From IMG/VR virus record IMGVR_UViG_3300021068_000476, positions 1-28,772 of that record: a DNA stretch of 28,772 nucleotides. One strand, given 5' to 3'. Below, piece after piece: positions 1 to 6,529 of this stretch. Each line of letters starts with the position of its first letter. Position 1 is the stretch's first letter. The notes under the pieces were generated by a model. It did no database searches, was not told the DNA's origin, and saw nothing but the letters and a program-made list of their open reading frames with translations. This DNA comes from a virus. The position numbers and the translations under genes were made by a program.

Positions 1-258
1 GTGATTGATGATTGGCAAGGACATAGATTTAGATTAATAGTAGAAACAGTCGGAGCATGTTGTTTCATAAGTGTCTATTTAATCATGGCGTGGTTTGGTG
101 ATAATACACCAATCTTTATTGTATTTTTATTCACGCTCTCGGGTGCTCTTTTACATTCTATAAATGCGTATCTACGAAAAAGTATTAACTTACTTTTGTT
201 AAATATTATAGTAGTATGCATAACACTTTTTGGAATAGCTAAGATGTTTTTAGCGTAG
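1..258 (+). CDS. small three-helix membrane protein, 5' end uncertain
   Basis: An 85-codon frame is open from the first base of the window and begins with GTG, so the true start may lie further upstream. Three hydrophobic stretches, about residues 11-32, 36-57 and 61-84, predict an integral membrane protein with very short loops and no recognisable catalytic motif. The layout loosely recalls small PnuC-like or SWEET-like membrane proteins, but this is only a resemblance of pattern. It ends 10 nt before the Coq4-like gene and is probably co-transcribed with the metabolic cassette. Function unknown. Confidence 0.5.
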   Translation: MIDDWQGHRFRLIVETVGACCFISVYLIMAWFGDNTPIFIVFLFTLSGALLHSINAYLRKSINLLLLNIIVVCITLFGIAKMFLA

Positions 259-268
259 GGGCAACGCT

Positions 269-745
269 ATGACTTTTCAGTATGAGTATGAAAAGTTTAT
301 TGACACTTATAGTACTGTAGAACAAAAAGATATATCGTTTATGATATGGTTGATAGAGAATCCAAAATCACCATTTCATCTACACGGTTCGGCATCTTTA
401 AAAGATCATGATGCTATACATGTATTACTAGAATGCGGTCAGTCAAACGATGAAGAAGCATTTGTTATTGGTTTTACAATGGGTACTGACGACAGAATTA
501 AACCATGGGAAGTAAAGATCTTTAAATTTATTTCACGCTTCTTATATCCAAAAAAGAATAGATTTACTAAAGCACAAATAGAAATATTTGATATTGGTTT
601 TAAATATGGCAGTTCAAGAAATACTAATCGTATAGGCGAAGTTGACTGGACGAAGTATAATTTAGATGTTCCACTAAAAGAAATCCAATTAGGATTTGGA
701 ATTATGGACAACGAATTAAGTTACCTTAAGCGAGATATCAAATGA
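269..745 (+). CDS. Coq4-like protein (ubiquinone biosynthesis family)
   Basis: This 158-residue protein carries a DHDAIH stretch at 46-51 and E63, which fits the Coq4 signature HDxxH-x11-E. A following 'GFTMG' segment resembles the hydrophobic helix after the motif in Coq4. Coq4 is needed for ubiquinone biosynthesis at the modification of ring carbon C1, and binds a divalent metal through this motif. The protein is shorter than typical Coq4 (about 220-260 residues), so it is a reduced version. Its stop overlaps the start of the proline dehydrogenase gene by 4 nt, which implies translational coupling. Proline dehydrogenase passes electrons to quinone, so the pairing makes metabolic sense. Assignment rests on the motif and context only. 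Confidence 0.6.
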   Translation: MTFQYEYEKFIDTYSTVEQKDISFMIWLIENPKSPFHLHGSASLKDHDAIHVLLECGQSNDEEAFVIGFTMGTDDRIKPWEVKIFKFISRFLYPKKNRFTKAQIEIFDIGFKYGSSRNTNRIGEVDWTKYNLDVPLKEIQLGFGIMDNELSYLKRDIK

Positions 746-1587
746 AACTATTATATCCGTTAGCTAAAAGATTTATAGCAGGACATAATGTAGAGTCTAT
801 GTTAAGTAATATTAGACAATACGATCTTGTTACGATTAATTATGTAGGCGAAAGTGCTACTGCACCTTGTATAGCTCAAGCTAACTTACAAAAATACTTG
901 TATCTAATTTACAAGTTAAAGTCAGTATTGTTTAGAGAATACGAAATATCAATTAAATTAAGCCAATTTGGTAATGCACCATACTTATGGAAAGAGCCTG
1001 TAGAAACAATAATTGATGCAATAAAAGATACTCCAAAAATTAAAATTAAATTTGATATGGAAAAGGAATCAACTATTGACGATACATTAAAGTTTTCCCG
1101 TTGTTTTAATGATATAGGTATTGTATTACAAGCTAATATGCAACGTTCGGGTACTGATATGGAAAAGGCTATGGAGAGTTATACTAGAGTTAGACTTTGT
1201 AAAGGAGCATACAAAGGTGATATCAGAAACATGAAGGATATCAGAAAAAATTATCTAAATATAGTAGAAGATATTTTCAAAAGCGGATATTTTTATCATA
1301 AAGATTATAAGCAAGAACTTGTATCTTTAGGGACACACGATGAGTATCTTATTGAAAATATAAAGAAGTTGTCCCAACAATACGGTGGCAAACAAAAGTT
1401 CTATTTCGAAATGCTTTTTGGCATTAGAAGGGACTTAGCAAAAAGATTAATCGGCGAAGGATACTCAGTAAGAACTTATATACCATATGGTGCAGATTGG
1501 ATACCTTATGTAATACGTAGATTATCGGAGTTTAAGAATCTTAAATTTGTTGGTGTAAATATTATAAAAGAACTTTTTTCAAGGTAA
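742..1587 (+). CDS. proline dehydrogenase (PRODH family)
   Basis: This 281-residue protein has the conserved landmarks of monofunctional PRODH in order: EISIKLSQFG at 68-77, LQANMQRSG near 129-137, RLCKGAY at 151-157, GTHD at 197-200, YFEMLFGIRR at 221-230, and VRTYIPYG...W.PY..RRL at 243-261. In known enzymes the RR pair binds the proline carboxylate. PRODH is an FAD-dependent beta/alpha-barrel enzyme that oxidises proline to pyrroline-5-carboxylate and reduces membrane ubiquinone. The length fits the roughly 300-residue bacterial enzyme; no P5C dehydrogenase domain is fused. It overlaps the Coq4-like gene by 4 nt and is followed 7 nt later by a second amino-acid dehydrogenase. Substrate specificity in the phage enzyme is not proven. 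Confidence 0.8.
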   Translation: MKLLYPLAKRFIAGHNVESMLSNIRQYDLVTINYVGESATAPCIAQANLQKYLYLIYKLKSVLFREYEISIKLSQFGNAPYLWKEPVETIIDAIKDTPKIKIKFDMEKESTIDDTLKFSRCFNDIGIVLQANMQRSGTDMEKAMESYTRVRLCKGAYKGDIRNMKDIRKNYLNIVEDIFKSGYFYHKDYKQELVSLGTHDEYLIENIKKLSQQYGGKQKFYFEMLFGIRRDLAKRLIGEGYSVRTYIPYGADWIPYVIRRLSEFKNLKFVGVNIIKELFSR

Positions 1588-1594
1588 GTACAAC

Positions 1595-2680
1595 ATGACT
1601 AAAATTATTATATTTGGTGGCGGATCTATAGGTAATGCAGTATATCATCTTTTAAAAGATCGTACAGCATACAGCATTACAGTAGCTGACATACGTGGTT
1701 CTGTTACGGGTATCCCGTCAGAAGATTATGCACAAATAGATACTAGGCATCCTGGTACTAACAGTTGGACAATTGATAAATTAATAAAGGATAAAACATT
1801 AGTTATTAATGCATTACCATATACTGAAAATATGATTATATATAATGCATGTTTAAAAGCAAACATTCCATACTTTGATTTCTCAGAAGATTCAGAACTT
1901 AATGACTTTATCCATAATATTGATTTAGAAAAGCCATTACCATTTACGATGCCACATTGTGGATTAGCACCAGGTATGAGTACAGTTATTGCAAATGACT
2001 TAGCACACGATTATACAAAGGTAGATGAAGTTAAAATAAGAGTAGGAGCATTATCACAGAATGCTACTAACAAATTAAAGTATCACCTTTCTTGGAGTGC
2101 AGACGGATTAATAAATGAATACTGTGGTAATTGTAAAGTTATACGTGATGGGCAGTTAAATGAAGTGCCAACACTTACAGATTACGAAACATTGTTAATA
2201 GATGGTACAGAATACGAAGCATTTAATACAAGTGGTGGATTAGGATCATTTGTAGATACTGTTATTAACGATCCACGTTATTCAGAAGCAAATGTAAATT
2301 ATAAAACTATTAGGCGGGTAGGACATCATGATTATATAGATTTTTTAATGAATGATTTAAAAATACCTAAGAAAGATTTAATTAATATTATTAAACATGG
2401 AGTGTCTAGTACAAAACAAGATTGTGTTATTATCTTTATTACAGTTAGTGGTATAGTTAATAGCAATCATACAGAACGCATATATAAGAAAATATTCTAT
2501 CCTGAAAAGTTAAATGGTAGATTGTTTACAGCTATCGAGTTAACAACAGCGTCAGGACTACTTACAATGGTTGAACTATTTTTACAGAATAAACTTAGTG
2601 ACTATGGTTACCATAAACAAGAGGAAGTTAAACTTTCAGAAGCAGTTAGTACAAAGTTTGGAAGTTTATATACGATGTAA
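1595..2680 (+). CDS. saccharopine dehydrogenase-like / L-lysine dehydrogenase-type enzyme
   Basis: This 361-residue protein begins with a Rossmann NAD(P)-binding segment, IIIFGGGSIGNAVYHLL at 4-20. It continues with PHCGLAPGMST at 120-130, SADGLINEY at 168-176 and YEAFNTSGGLGS at 207-218. These are hallmarks of the saccharopine dehydrogenase / lysine 6-dehydrogenase / carboxynorspermidine dehydrogenase superfamily. The length fits the single-domain lysine dehydrogenase type. If it acts on lysine, the product 2-aminoadipate semialdehyde cyclises to piperideine-6-carboxylate, a one-carbon homologue of the neighbouring PRODH product. The exact substrate cannot be read from sequence. It is the last large gene of the cassette; its stop overlaps the next small gene by 1 nt. 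Confidence 0.75.
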   Translation: MTKIIIFGGGSIGNAVYHLLKDRTAYSITVADIRGSVTGIPSEDYAQIDTRHPGTNSWTIDKLIKDKTLVINALPYTENMIIYNACLKANIPYFDFSEDSELNDFIHNIDLEKPLPFTMPHCGLAPGMSTVIANDLAHDYTKVDEVKIRVGALSQNATNKLKYHLSWSADGLINEYCGNCKVIRDGQLNEVPTLTDYETLLIDGTEYEAFNTSGGLGSFVDTVINDPRYSEANVNYKTIRRVGHHDYIDFLMNDLKIPKKDLINIIKHGVSSTKQDCVIIFITVSGIVNSNHTERIYKKIFYPEKLNGRLFTAIELTTASGLLTMVELFLQNKLSDYGYHKQEEVKLSEAVSTKFGSLYTM

Positions 2681-2847
2681 TGACAACATTTTGGAAAATA
2701 GGTATGGGAGCTTTTCTAGTAGGTGCAAGTATAGGAGCAGTTTGGTTCTATAGTATAAACATGGGGTGTGCTGAACTGGCGCCATTTCATGTTAGAGCAA
2801 AAATATTATTTGATTGTGCAATCGCAGGAGGATGCTGGAAATGGTAA
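2680..2847 (+). CDS. small single-pass membrane protein (55 aa)
   Basis: The ATG at 2680 overlaps the preceding stop codon by one base. The 55-residue product starts MTTFWKIGMGAFLVGASIG, a glycine-rich hydrophobic helix of about 20 residues, followed by a short tail with three cysteines. It overlaps the next gene by 7 nt. The tight overlap on both sides supports a real gene; no family is recognised. Confidence 0.55.
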   Translation: MTTFWKIGMGAFLVGASIGAVWFYSINMGCAELAPFHVRAKILFDCAIAGGCWKW

Positions 2848-3023
2848 ATTTTAAATGTAGTAAATGTAACAAAAAAACTAAACACGAATTAACATCTGAA
2901 GGTTGGGCTGGAAGGCAATGGACTAAAGACTTTACTTGTACTACTTGTGGAGAATGTATTACCAAAGATTCCAAACCACCTCAGATACAAACACAATATT
3001 TTGTTTTATCAACAGAATACTAA
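2841..3023 (+). CDS. small zinc-ribbon protein
   Basis: The ATG at 2841 is preferred over upstream TTG 2814 because an AGGAGG ribosome-binding site lies at about 2826-2831. The 60-residue product has CSKC at 6-9 and CTTCGEC at 33-39, a four-cysteine zinc ribbon separated by a basic linker with two tryptophans. Such ribbons bind nucleic acid or protein, but no specific role can be assigned. It overlaps the 3' end of the preceding membrane-protein gene. Confidence 0.65.
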   Translation: MVNFKCSKCNKKTKHELTSEGWAGRQWTKDFTCTTCGECITKDSKPPQIQTQYFVLSTEY

Positions 3024-3037
3024 CCTAAGGAGGTTTC

Positions 3038-3271
3038 ATGGCTTCAATAGTTATAGCGTTACTAGTTATAGGCAGTTGGTTATTACCTGATGGATCGTTT
3101 GATGATGGCCCATATGCATTCCATAGTAAACACGAAACAATAGAAGAGTGCGAATCTAAACAATGGAAAGATACAGTCTGTGCTTATCACAACGATGGTA
3201 AAGGTGCTATGCTTTACAAAAAACGTCATGGTGGTACCATACGTGTAGAAGTTGTGGGGACTGAAGAATAA
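3038..3271 (+). CDS. small exported protein with N-terminal signal/anchor
   Basis: The ATG at 3038 follows a strong AAGGAGG site by four bases. The 77-residue product opens with a hydrophobic segment (IVIALLVIGSWLL) and continues with a polar domain holding two cysteines, which could form a disulfide outside the cytoplasm. It has no recognised family. Its TAA stop shares one base with the next ATG. Confidence 0.6.
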   Translation: MASIVIALLVIGSWLLPDGSFDDGPYAFHSKHETIEECESKQWKDTVCAYHNDGKGAMLYKKRHGGTIRVEVVGTEE

Positions 3272-3561
3272 TGGAATGTTCATTAGATGATTCCCCATTT
3301 AAAAAATCATATATAGTTGAAGCAGTTCCAACACTATCTCGCGAGTTAGGAGAACAGATAATAGATTGGACTGAATCAACTGTAGGTTTTCATGTAGAGT
3401 CAATTGAAACAAAACGTGAAAAAATTTCCGATAATCATTGGAAAGTAGAAACAGGAACAGAATTAACAGTATCATTTAATACGTGCCATAACAACTTTCA
3501 AGAAGAAGAGAAGTTTATTAGTGGTGCGATACATGGCTATAATTTCTGTATGAAGAGGTGA
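3271..3561 (+). CDS. hypothetical protein (96 aa)
   Basis: The start overlaps the previous stop (TAATG). The 96-residue, acidic, soluble protein has no motif I recognise; alternating hydrophobic residues in the middle suggest a mixed alpha/beta fold. It lies in a tightly packed run of small rightward genes, typical of phage accessory regions, and overlaps the next gene by 4 nt. Confidence 0.6.
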   Translation: MECSLDDSPFKKSYIVEAVPTLSRELGEQIIDWTESTVGFHVESIETKREKISDNHWKVETGTELTVSFNTCHNNFQEEEKFISGAIHGYNFCMKR

Positions 3562-3677
3562 TTTACTTTCTTTTTCTCTATGCCGGAATTATACTCTGGA
3601 TTATGTTCTTACCAAACCCTGTTATAAAATGGGTTGATAAGTGGGCTTGTAATAAGGAGGAGACCCCCCGTGAATGA
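3558..3677 (+). CDS. 39-aa single-pass membrane protein
   Basis: A GTG start sits inside the previous stop (GTGA overlap). The product starts MIYFLFLYAGIILWIMFL, one transmembrane helix, then a charged tail of about 20 residues. The overlap at both ends (4 nt upstream, 8 nt downstream) argues for a translated gene. Together with the coiled-coil protein that follows it could form a membrane-linked pair, but that is speculation. Confidence 0.45.
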   Translation: MIYFLFLYAGIILWIMFLPNPVIKWVDKWACNKEETPRE

Positions 3678-3960
3678 GTATAGCGAAGTAACCCAATTAC
3701 GAACACAAATTGCTATAATAGAATCTCAACTTGATCATCAAACTACATCTTTAAGACAACAAATAACATTATTACGCCAAATAAACAAAAATTTGGAAAT
3801 GGATAATGATAGACAATCAATGCTAATAGCAAAGCTCAGTGAAGCTAGAGATAGCAAAACAATAATAGAAAAATTTGAAAAGGCTAATAAAAAGAAGAAA
3901 CGACCTGATCCAATAGGAGGATTAGGCCCTACAGAAGATCTTCCGGGCTATGATGGCTAG
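3670..3960 (+). CDS. coiled-coil protein
   Basis: GTG at 3670 is chosen because AAGGAGGAG at about 3654-3662 lies 7-8 nt upstream. The 96-residue product is rich in Q, L, I and E with heptad-like spacing over roughly residues 5-75, predicting a long coiled coil. It ends in a lysine patch and a glycine/proline-rich acidic tail. No membrane segment or catalytic motif is present. Probably a structural or scaffolding small protein; function unknown. Confidence 0.6.
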   Translation: MNEYSEVTQLRTQIAIIESQLDHQTTSLRQQITLLRQINKNLEMDNDRQSMLIAKLSEARDSKTIIEKFEKANKKKKRPDPIGGLGPTEDLPGYDG

Positions 3961-3969
3961 GTAAATACT

Positions 3970-4053
3970 ATGAAACTCTGGGTTATAAAATGTAGAGTGT
4001 ATAACTTTATTTGGTATTGGTGCTATAAGTTTAAAAAACTTTTTAGGAGATAA
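3970..4053 (+). CDS. 27-aa basic aromatic peptide
   Basis: An ATG at 3970 opens a 27-codon frame encoding a peptide rich in W, Y, F, K and R. It fills the gap between the coiled-coil gene and the next micro-gene, whose ribosome-binding site (AGGAGA) overlaps its end. No clear Shine-Dalgarno precedes it, so the call is tentative. Confidence 0.3.
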   Translation: MKLWVIKCRVYNFIWYWCYKFKKLFRR

Positions 4054-4054
4054 C

Positions 4055-4132
4055 ATGAAAAATCGTACTATGATTTTTATAATGGTCTTTTTTTTCTTAC
4101 TAGTGTTGTTTAATTTTATATCTGAATTGTAG
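4055..4132 (+). CDS. 25-aa hydrophobic membrane peptide
   Basis: The ATG at 4055 follows AGGAGA at 4045-4050 by four bases. The peptide is one uninterrupted hydrophobic helix (IFIMVFFFLLVLFNFI) with a short charged end on each side. Such tiny phage membrane peptides are common and rarely characterised; nothing more can be said. Confidence 0.4.
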   Translation: MKNRTMIFIMVFFFLLVLFNFISEL

Positions 4133-4146
4133 GAAGTAAGTTGAAT

Positions 4147-4374
4147 ATGAAATTTAGGAACATGAGAGTAGCTTTATTACAAGGACTAGTAGTTCTGGTA
4201 CCTACTTATTCTGTGGCTTTTTTTACAGAAAAGATGGTATATACAATACCTATGTTAGCGGCCGCTAGTTTTGTAGCCGCAAGCCTTAAGGGCGAAAACG
4301 TTGAACGTAAAGTAGAAGAAGACGGTCGTAAAGATGGCGGTCATGCTGTACACAAAGATGATGGAAGTTCGTAA
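4147..4374 (+). CDS. small membrane protein, two helices and acidic/basic tail
   Basis: ATG 4147 is preferred over TTG 4141 because AGGAAG at 4131-4136 is about 10 nt upstream. The 75-residue product has two hydrophobic segments (about 9-26 and 32-46) and a strongly charged hydrophilic C-terminus with histidines. Its stop overlaps the start of the metalloprotease gene (TAATG). No family is recognised. Confidence 0.55.
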   Translation: MKFRNMRVALLQGLVVLVPTYSVAFFTEKMVYTIPMLAAASFVAASLKGENVERKVEEDGRKDGGHAVHKDDGSS

Positions 4375-5084
4375 TGTTAATTACAGAGTTTACTAAACCA
4401 GCTGATAGAAAAGATATAGATTCTGCACTACAACCATTCCTAGACTTTATTAAAAGTGGGGAAGAAATTCCTATTAAACAAATACGCAATAAACTATATC
4501 GTGCATTACAGTCTATTGGTGTAGAAGAAATTGACATTACAAGATCTAAAAATGTAGATGTCGGTGACATGAATATGAATGGTGCATATGATCCGCACGA
4601 TGACGAAGATGAATTTCCGCACTTTAGTCTTGAGTTAATATTTTCAGAAACAGACGAAACTATTGCATTTAGTAAAGAAGGTGTTGAAAATATTAAAGAT
4701 AGATTAATAGATTTATTAGAACACGAAATGATACATAGAAATCAATATCGTGGTAGATCTTTTAAAAAGCAAAGAGAGTACAAACCAGCTAAAGGCATAT
4801 CCAATAAATTAAAAAGAACTAGAGAATATTTAGGCAACGATGATGAAATAGAAGCCTTTGCAAAAAATATTTCTAGTGAGCTAATACGTAAAGTAGATAA
4901 AGACGGAGCTTTAAAGCTCCTTAGGATGGCAGGCAAAACTGCAAACTTTAAAGACGAAATGAATAATTTATTATCACCAAATTTATTTGGATACATGGCG
5001 GCTTTTGATTTTGATACTAGTCATCCTGTCTTAAAGAAGTTACTTAAAAAGATTTGGCTTTATATAGAGCATAGTGATGGCTAA
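4374..5084 (+). CDS. HEXXH zinc metallopeptidase-like protein
   Basis: The 236-residue protein contains LLEHEMIHRNQYRGR at about 114-128, including the zinc-binding HEXXH motif (H117, E118, H121). A downstream NDDEIEAFA segment (155-163) holds E160, a plausible third zinc ligand as in gluzincin-type peptidases. The N-terminal 110 residues are acidic and the C-terminal part is helical. Such stand-alone peptidases occur in marine T4-like phages; the target is unknown. No signal peptide is visible, so it should act in the cytoplasm or in virions. Its stop overlaps the start of the next gene. Confidence 0.7.
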   Translation: MLITEFTKPADRKDIDSALQPFLDFIKSGEEIPIKQIRNKLYRALQSIGVEEIDITRSKNVDVGDMNMNGAYDPHDDEDEFPHFSLELIFSETDETIAFSKEGVENIKDRLIDLLEHEMIHRNQYRGRSFKKQREYKPAKGISNKLKRTREYLGNDDEIEAFAKNISSELIRKVDKDGALKLLRMAGKTANFKDEMNNLLSPNLFGYMAAFDFDTSHPVLKKLLKKIWLYIEHSDG

Positions 5085-5277
5085 ACATTCTGCTAGATAT
5101 ATAATGAGACAACAAAAGAAGTTAGATAAAAAACTTCGTCGTAAACCTAAAAACATTAATGCTGACGGTGATACTACTATGATGCCTTTACATCAGACAA
5201 TCACATTAGATCATCTTACTAAACCAAAAGTGGCTCCGGGGGAAGGATTCGAACCTTCACGCTCTCCCAAGCAGTAG
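5077..5277 (+). CDS. small basic protein, 3' end antisense to a tRNA
   Basis: ATG 5077 overlaps the preceding stop; an in-frame GTG at 5074 is less likely. The first 40 residues are very basic (many K and R), suggesting nucleic-acid binding. The last 15 or so codons run antisense through the tRNA gene, so the C-terminus is simply the tRNA read backwards. Either the protein tolerates this tail or the original end was lost when the tRNA was placed here. Function unknown. Confidence 0.5.
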   Translation: MAKHSARYIMRQQKKLDKKLRRKPKNINADGDTTMMPLHQTITLDHLTKPKVAPGEGFEPSRSPKQ

Positions 5278-5317
5278 ATAAACAGTCTACCATGTCTACC
5301 AATTCCATCACCCCGGA
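5231..5317 (-). tRNA. type II (long variable arm) tRNA with anticodon GUU
   Basis: Read on the minus strand, the 87 bases fold as a full cloverleaf. The acceptor stem TCCGGGG pairs perfectly with CCCCGGA, followed by discriminator G and an encoded CCA. The D arm is ATG/CAT with a GG pair in the loop. The anticodon stem GTAGA/TCTAC encloses loop CTGTTTA, and the T arm is GAAGG/CCTTC around TTCGAAT. The variable arm is about 15 nt with a GCT/AGC stem, as in Leu, Ser and some Tyr tRNAs. The D arm (TGGAATTGGTAGACA) is strongly Leu-like, yet the anticodon is GUU (Asn codons), position 37 is U rather than a purine, and the discriminator is G. It lies 6 nt after the synthetase-like gene and is probably processed from the same transcript. 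Confidence 0.85.
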
Positions 5318-5323
5318 ACAAAC

Positions 5324-6247
5324 TTATTGCTCTATACCATGCATGTTTGAAAAACTACGTTTAAAGTTTTTGCTTCCTACACGATATGTTGTTGCTCTAC
5401 CTCTTTTAATACTTGGAGGAGTAATCTTCTTATATTCCTCAACAGCACGTATCATTCTAGTCATTCCAATTCCCCCTCCTACTCTAGGTTGAAAATCGTA
5501 ACTTAAGAATTCATTTAGTTCTGCTTCTACTCGTTCCTTACCAAACTGTCCGTATAGCAAGTCAGCATACTGTCCGTCACTAATAGTGTGGAACATGTGC
5601 TTCATTTCTTCCGGATCGCTACTACGTTCAGCTGAGCCTATTGTTTCCTGTCCAGCTATAATAACATCGATCTTAGCCGCAGTTCCGTCACCGTTTTGTT
5701 TCATGTTCCAGAAAGGACTAGTATAGTTTGGAAAGTTCTTAATCATACACACACGATCTTTATACTTGTCGTACATTGATTCTTCATCTTTGTGTGTTAA
5801 TTCTTTAGTATCAAAATCCTTAGCCCATTCCAAGTAGTCTTTAACTACAGGGTTTGAACCAAAGCCCATGTGTTCTGTAAGCTCTTTATTCATAATTTCA
5901 AGGTCTGCAACAGTTCCCGGAAATTCAAATTCAAACATTGGAAATATTAAATCATGGCGGCCTGGAACCGGGTTAGGTTCTTGTCTATAGGATGTTGAGA
6001 CACAAAAAAAGCCCTTCGATGAAGGGCGTGTAAGCAGTTCGTATTCTAGCCACATCTGGCCTGTTTGCGGTAGCGGCCAAACATTGCCGGCATAGTTGTA
6101 TGTACTTACTGTAGTTGGATCTTCACATGCGGCAAGTATGCTTAATCTATTTTGTGTATGGACTTCGTGAAAGCCTCGGTCCAAAAAAAACGACCTTAAA
6201 AGGCCGACGGTACTTGTATATTGTTCTGGATTTATTAACTGGGTCAT
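5324..6247 (-). CDS. class II aminoacyl-tRNA synthetase-like core (Asp/Asn type)
   Basis: The 307-residue protein is a class II synthetase catalytic core. A motif 1-like helix lies near residues 13-30. Motif 2 is SYRQEPNPVPGRHDL (86-100; R88 and E90 typical for ATP binding), with FEFEF after it. KIDVIIAGQETIGSAER at 192-208 matches the Asp/Asn signature region, and motif 3 is GGGIGMTRM at 257-265 with R264. There is no N-terminal OB-fold anticodon-binding domain, unlike AspRS, AsnRS or LysRS. It could be a dedicated synthetase for the tRNA 6 nt downstream, or an asparagine synthetase of the AsnA or archaeal AsnRS-related type, which also lack that domain. The start overlaps the upstream 91-codon gene by 4 nt (ATGA). 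Confidence 0.75.
   Translation of the reverse strand: MTQLINPEQYTSTVGLLRSFFLDRGFHEVHTQNRLSILAACEDPTTVSTYNYAGNVWPLPQTGQMWLEYELLTRPSSKGFFCVSTSYRQEPNPVPGRHDLIFPMFEFEFPGTVADLEIMNKELTEHMGFGSNPVVKDYLEWAKDFDTKELTHKDEESMYDKYKDRVCMIKNFPNYTSPFWNMKQNGDGTAAKIDVIIAGQETIGSAERSSDPEEMKHMFHTISDGQYADLLYGQFGKERVEAELNEFLSYDFQPRVGGGIGMTRMIRAVEEYKKITPPSIKRGRATTYRVGSKNFKRSFSNMHGIEQ
6004..6027 (-). terminator. intrinsic-terminator hairpin inside the synthetase-like gene
   Basis: On the minus strand GCCCTTC-ATC-GAAGGGC forms a perfect 7-bp GC-rich stem with a 3-nt loop, directly followed by seven T. This is a canonical Rho-independent terminator, yet it lies near codons 74-82 of an open reading frame in the same direction. 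Whether it acts will depend on ribosome occupancy. Confidence 0.6.
6183..6206 (-). terminator. second intrinsic-terminator-like hairpin inside the synthetase-like gene
   Basis: On the minus strand CGGCC-TTTTAA-GGTCG gives a 5-bp stem with one G-U pair, possibly extended by A-T pairs, followed by eight T. It lies around codons 14-22 of the synthetase-like frame. It is weaker than the hairpin at 6004-6027 but has the longer U tract. Confidence 0.45.
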
Positions 6248-6519
6248 TGCGTGGTGCTCCTTTTATTAAAGTTAAATGTTTCCGTTTCCGGTATATAGTT
6301 GAAGTTTAAAGTATCCCAATGATTGATTTTTTTAATACTTGTTTCCCAATGACAGCACCTTGTGGCATCCCAGTTAGGTATTCTGACTCTATAATCTTCT
6401 GTACTTCCTTCTAAAGCATCAGTCATGAGCTTTACAAGTTCTACGTCAGTATAGGTGTCAGTAATGGTGTGGGTTGGTGTTTTGTTGTGATTTTTAGTAT
6501 TTTTATCAACTCTTAACAT
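6244..6519 (-). CDS. hypothetical protein (91 aa) upstream of the synthetase-like gene
   Basis: The 91-residue polar protein has no recognised motif. It has an asparagine/threonine-rich N-terminus and an aromatic C-terminal half with a CC pair and several W residues. Its last codons overlap the synthetase-like start by 4 nt, so the two are translationally coupled and may work together. There is no Shine-Dalgarno before its ATG; a GATAAATA late-promoter-like motif ends 10 nt upstream, so the message may have almost no leader. Confidence 0.55.
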   Translation of the reverse strand: MLRVDKNTKNHNKTPTHTITDTYTDVELVKLMTDALEGSTEDYRVRIPNWDATRCCHWETSIKKINHWDTLNFNYIPETETFNFNKRSTTQ

Positions 6520-6529
6520 ACTAAAAGTA

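Noticed and set aside
5292-5492. Rightward open frame antisense to the synthetase-like gene.
   Set aside because: It overlaps the tRNA and a well-supported gene on the other strand and shows no protein-like features; the same holds for the other long antisense frames across the window.
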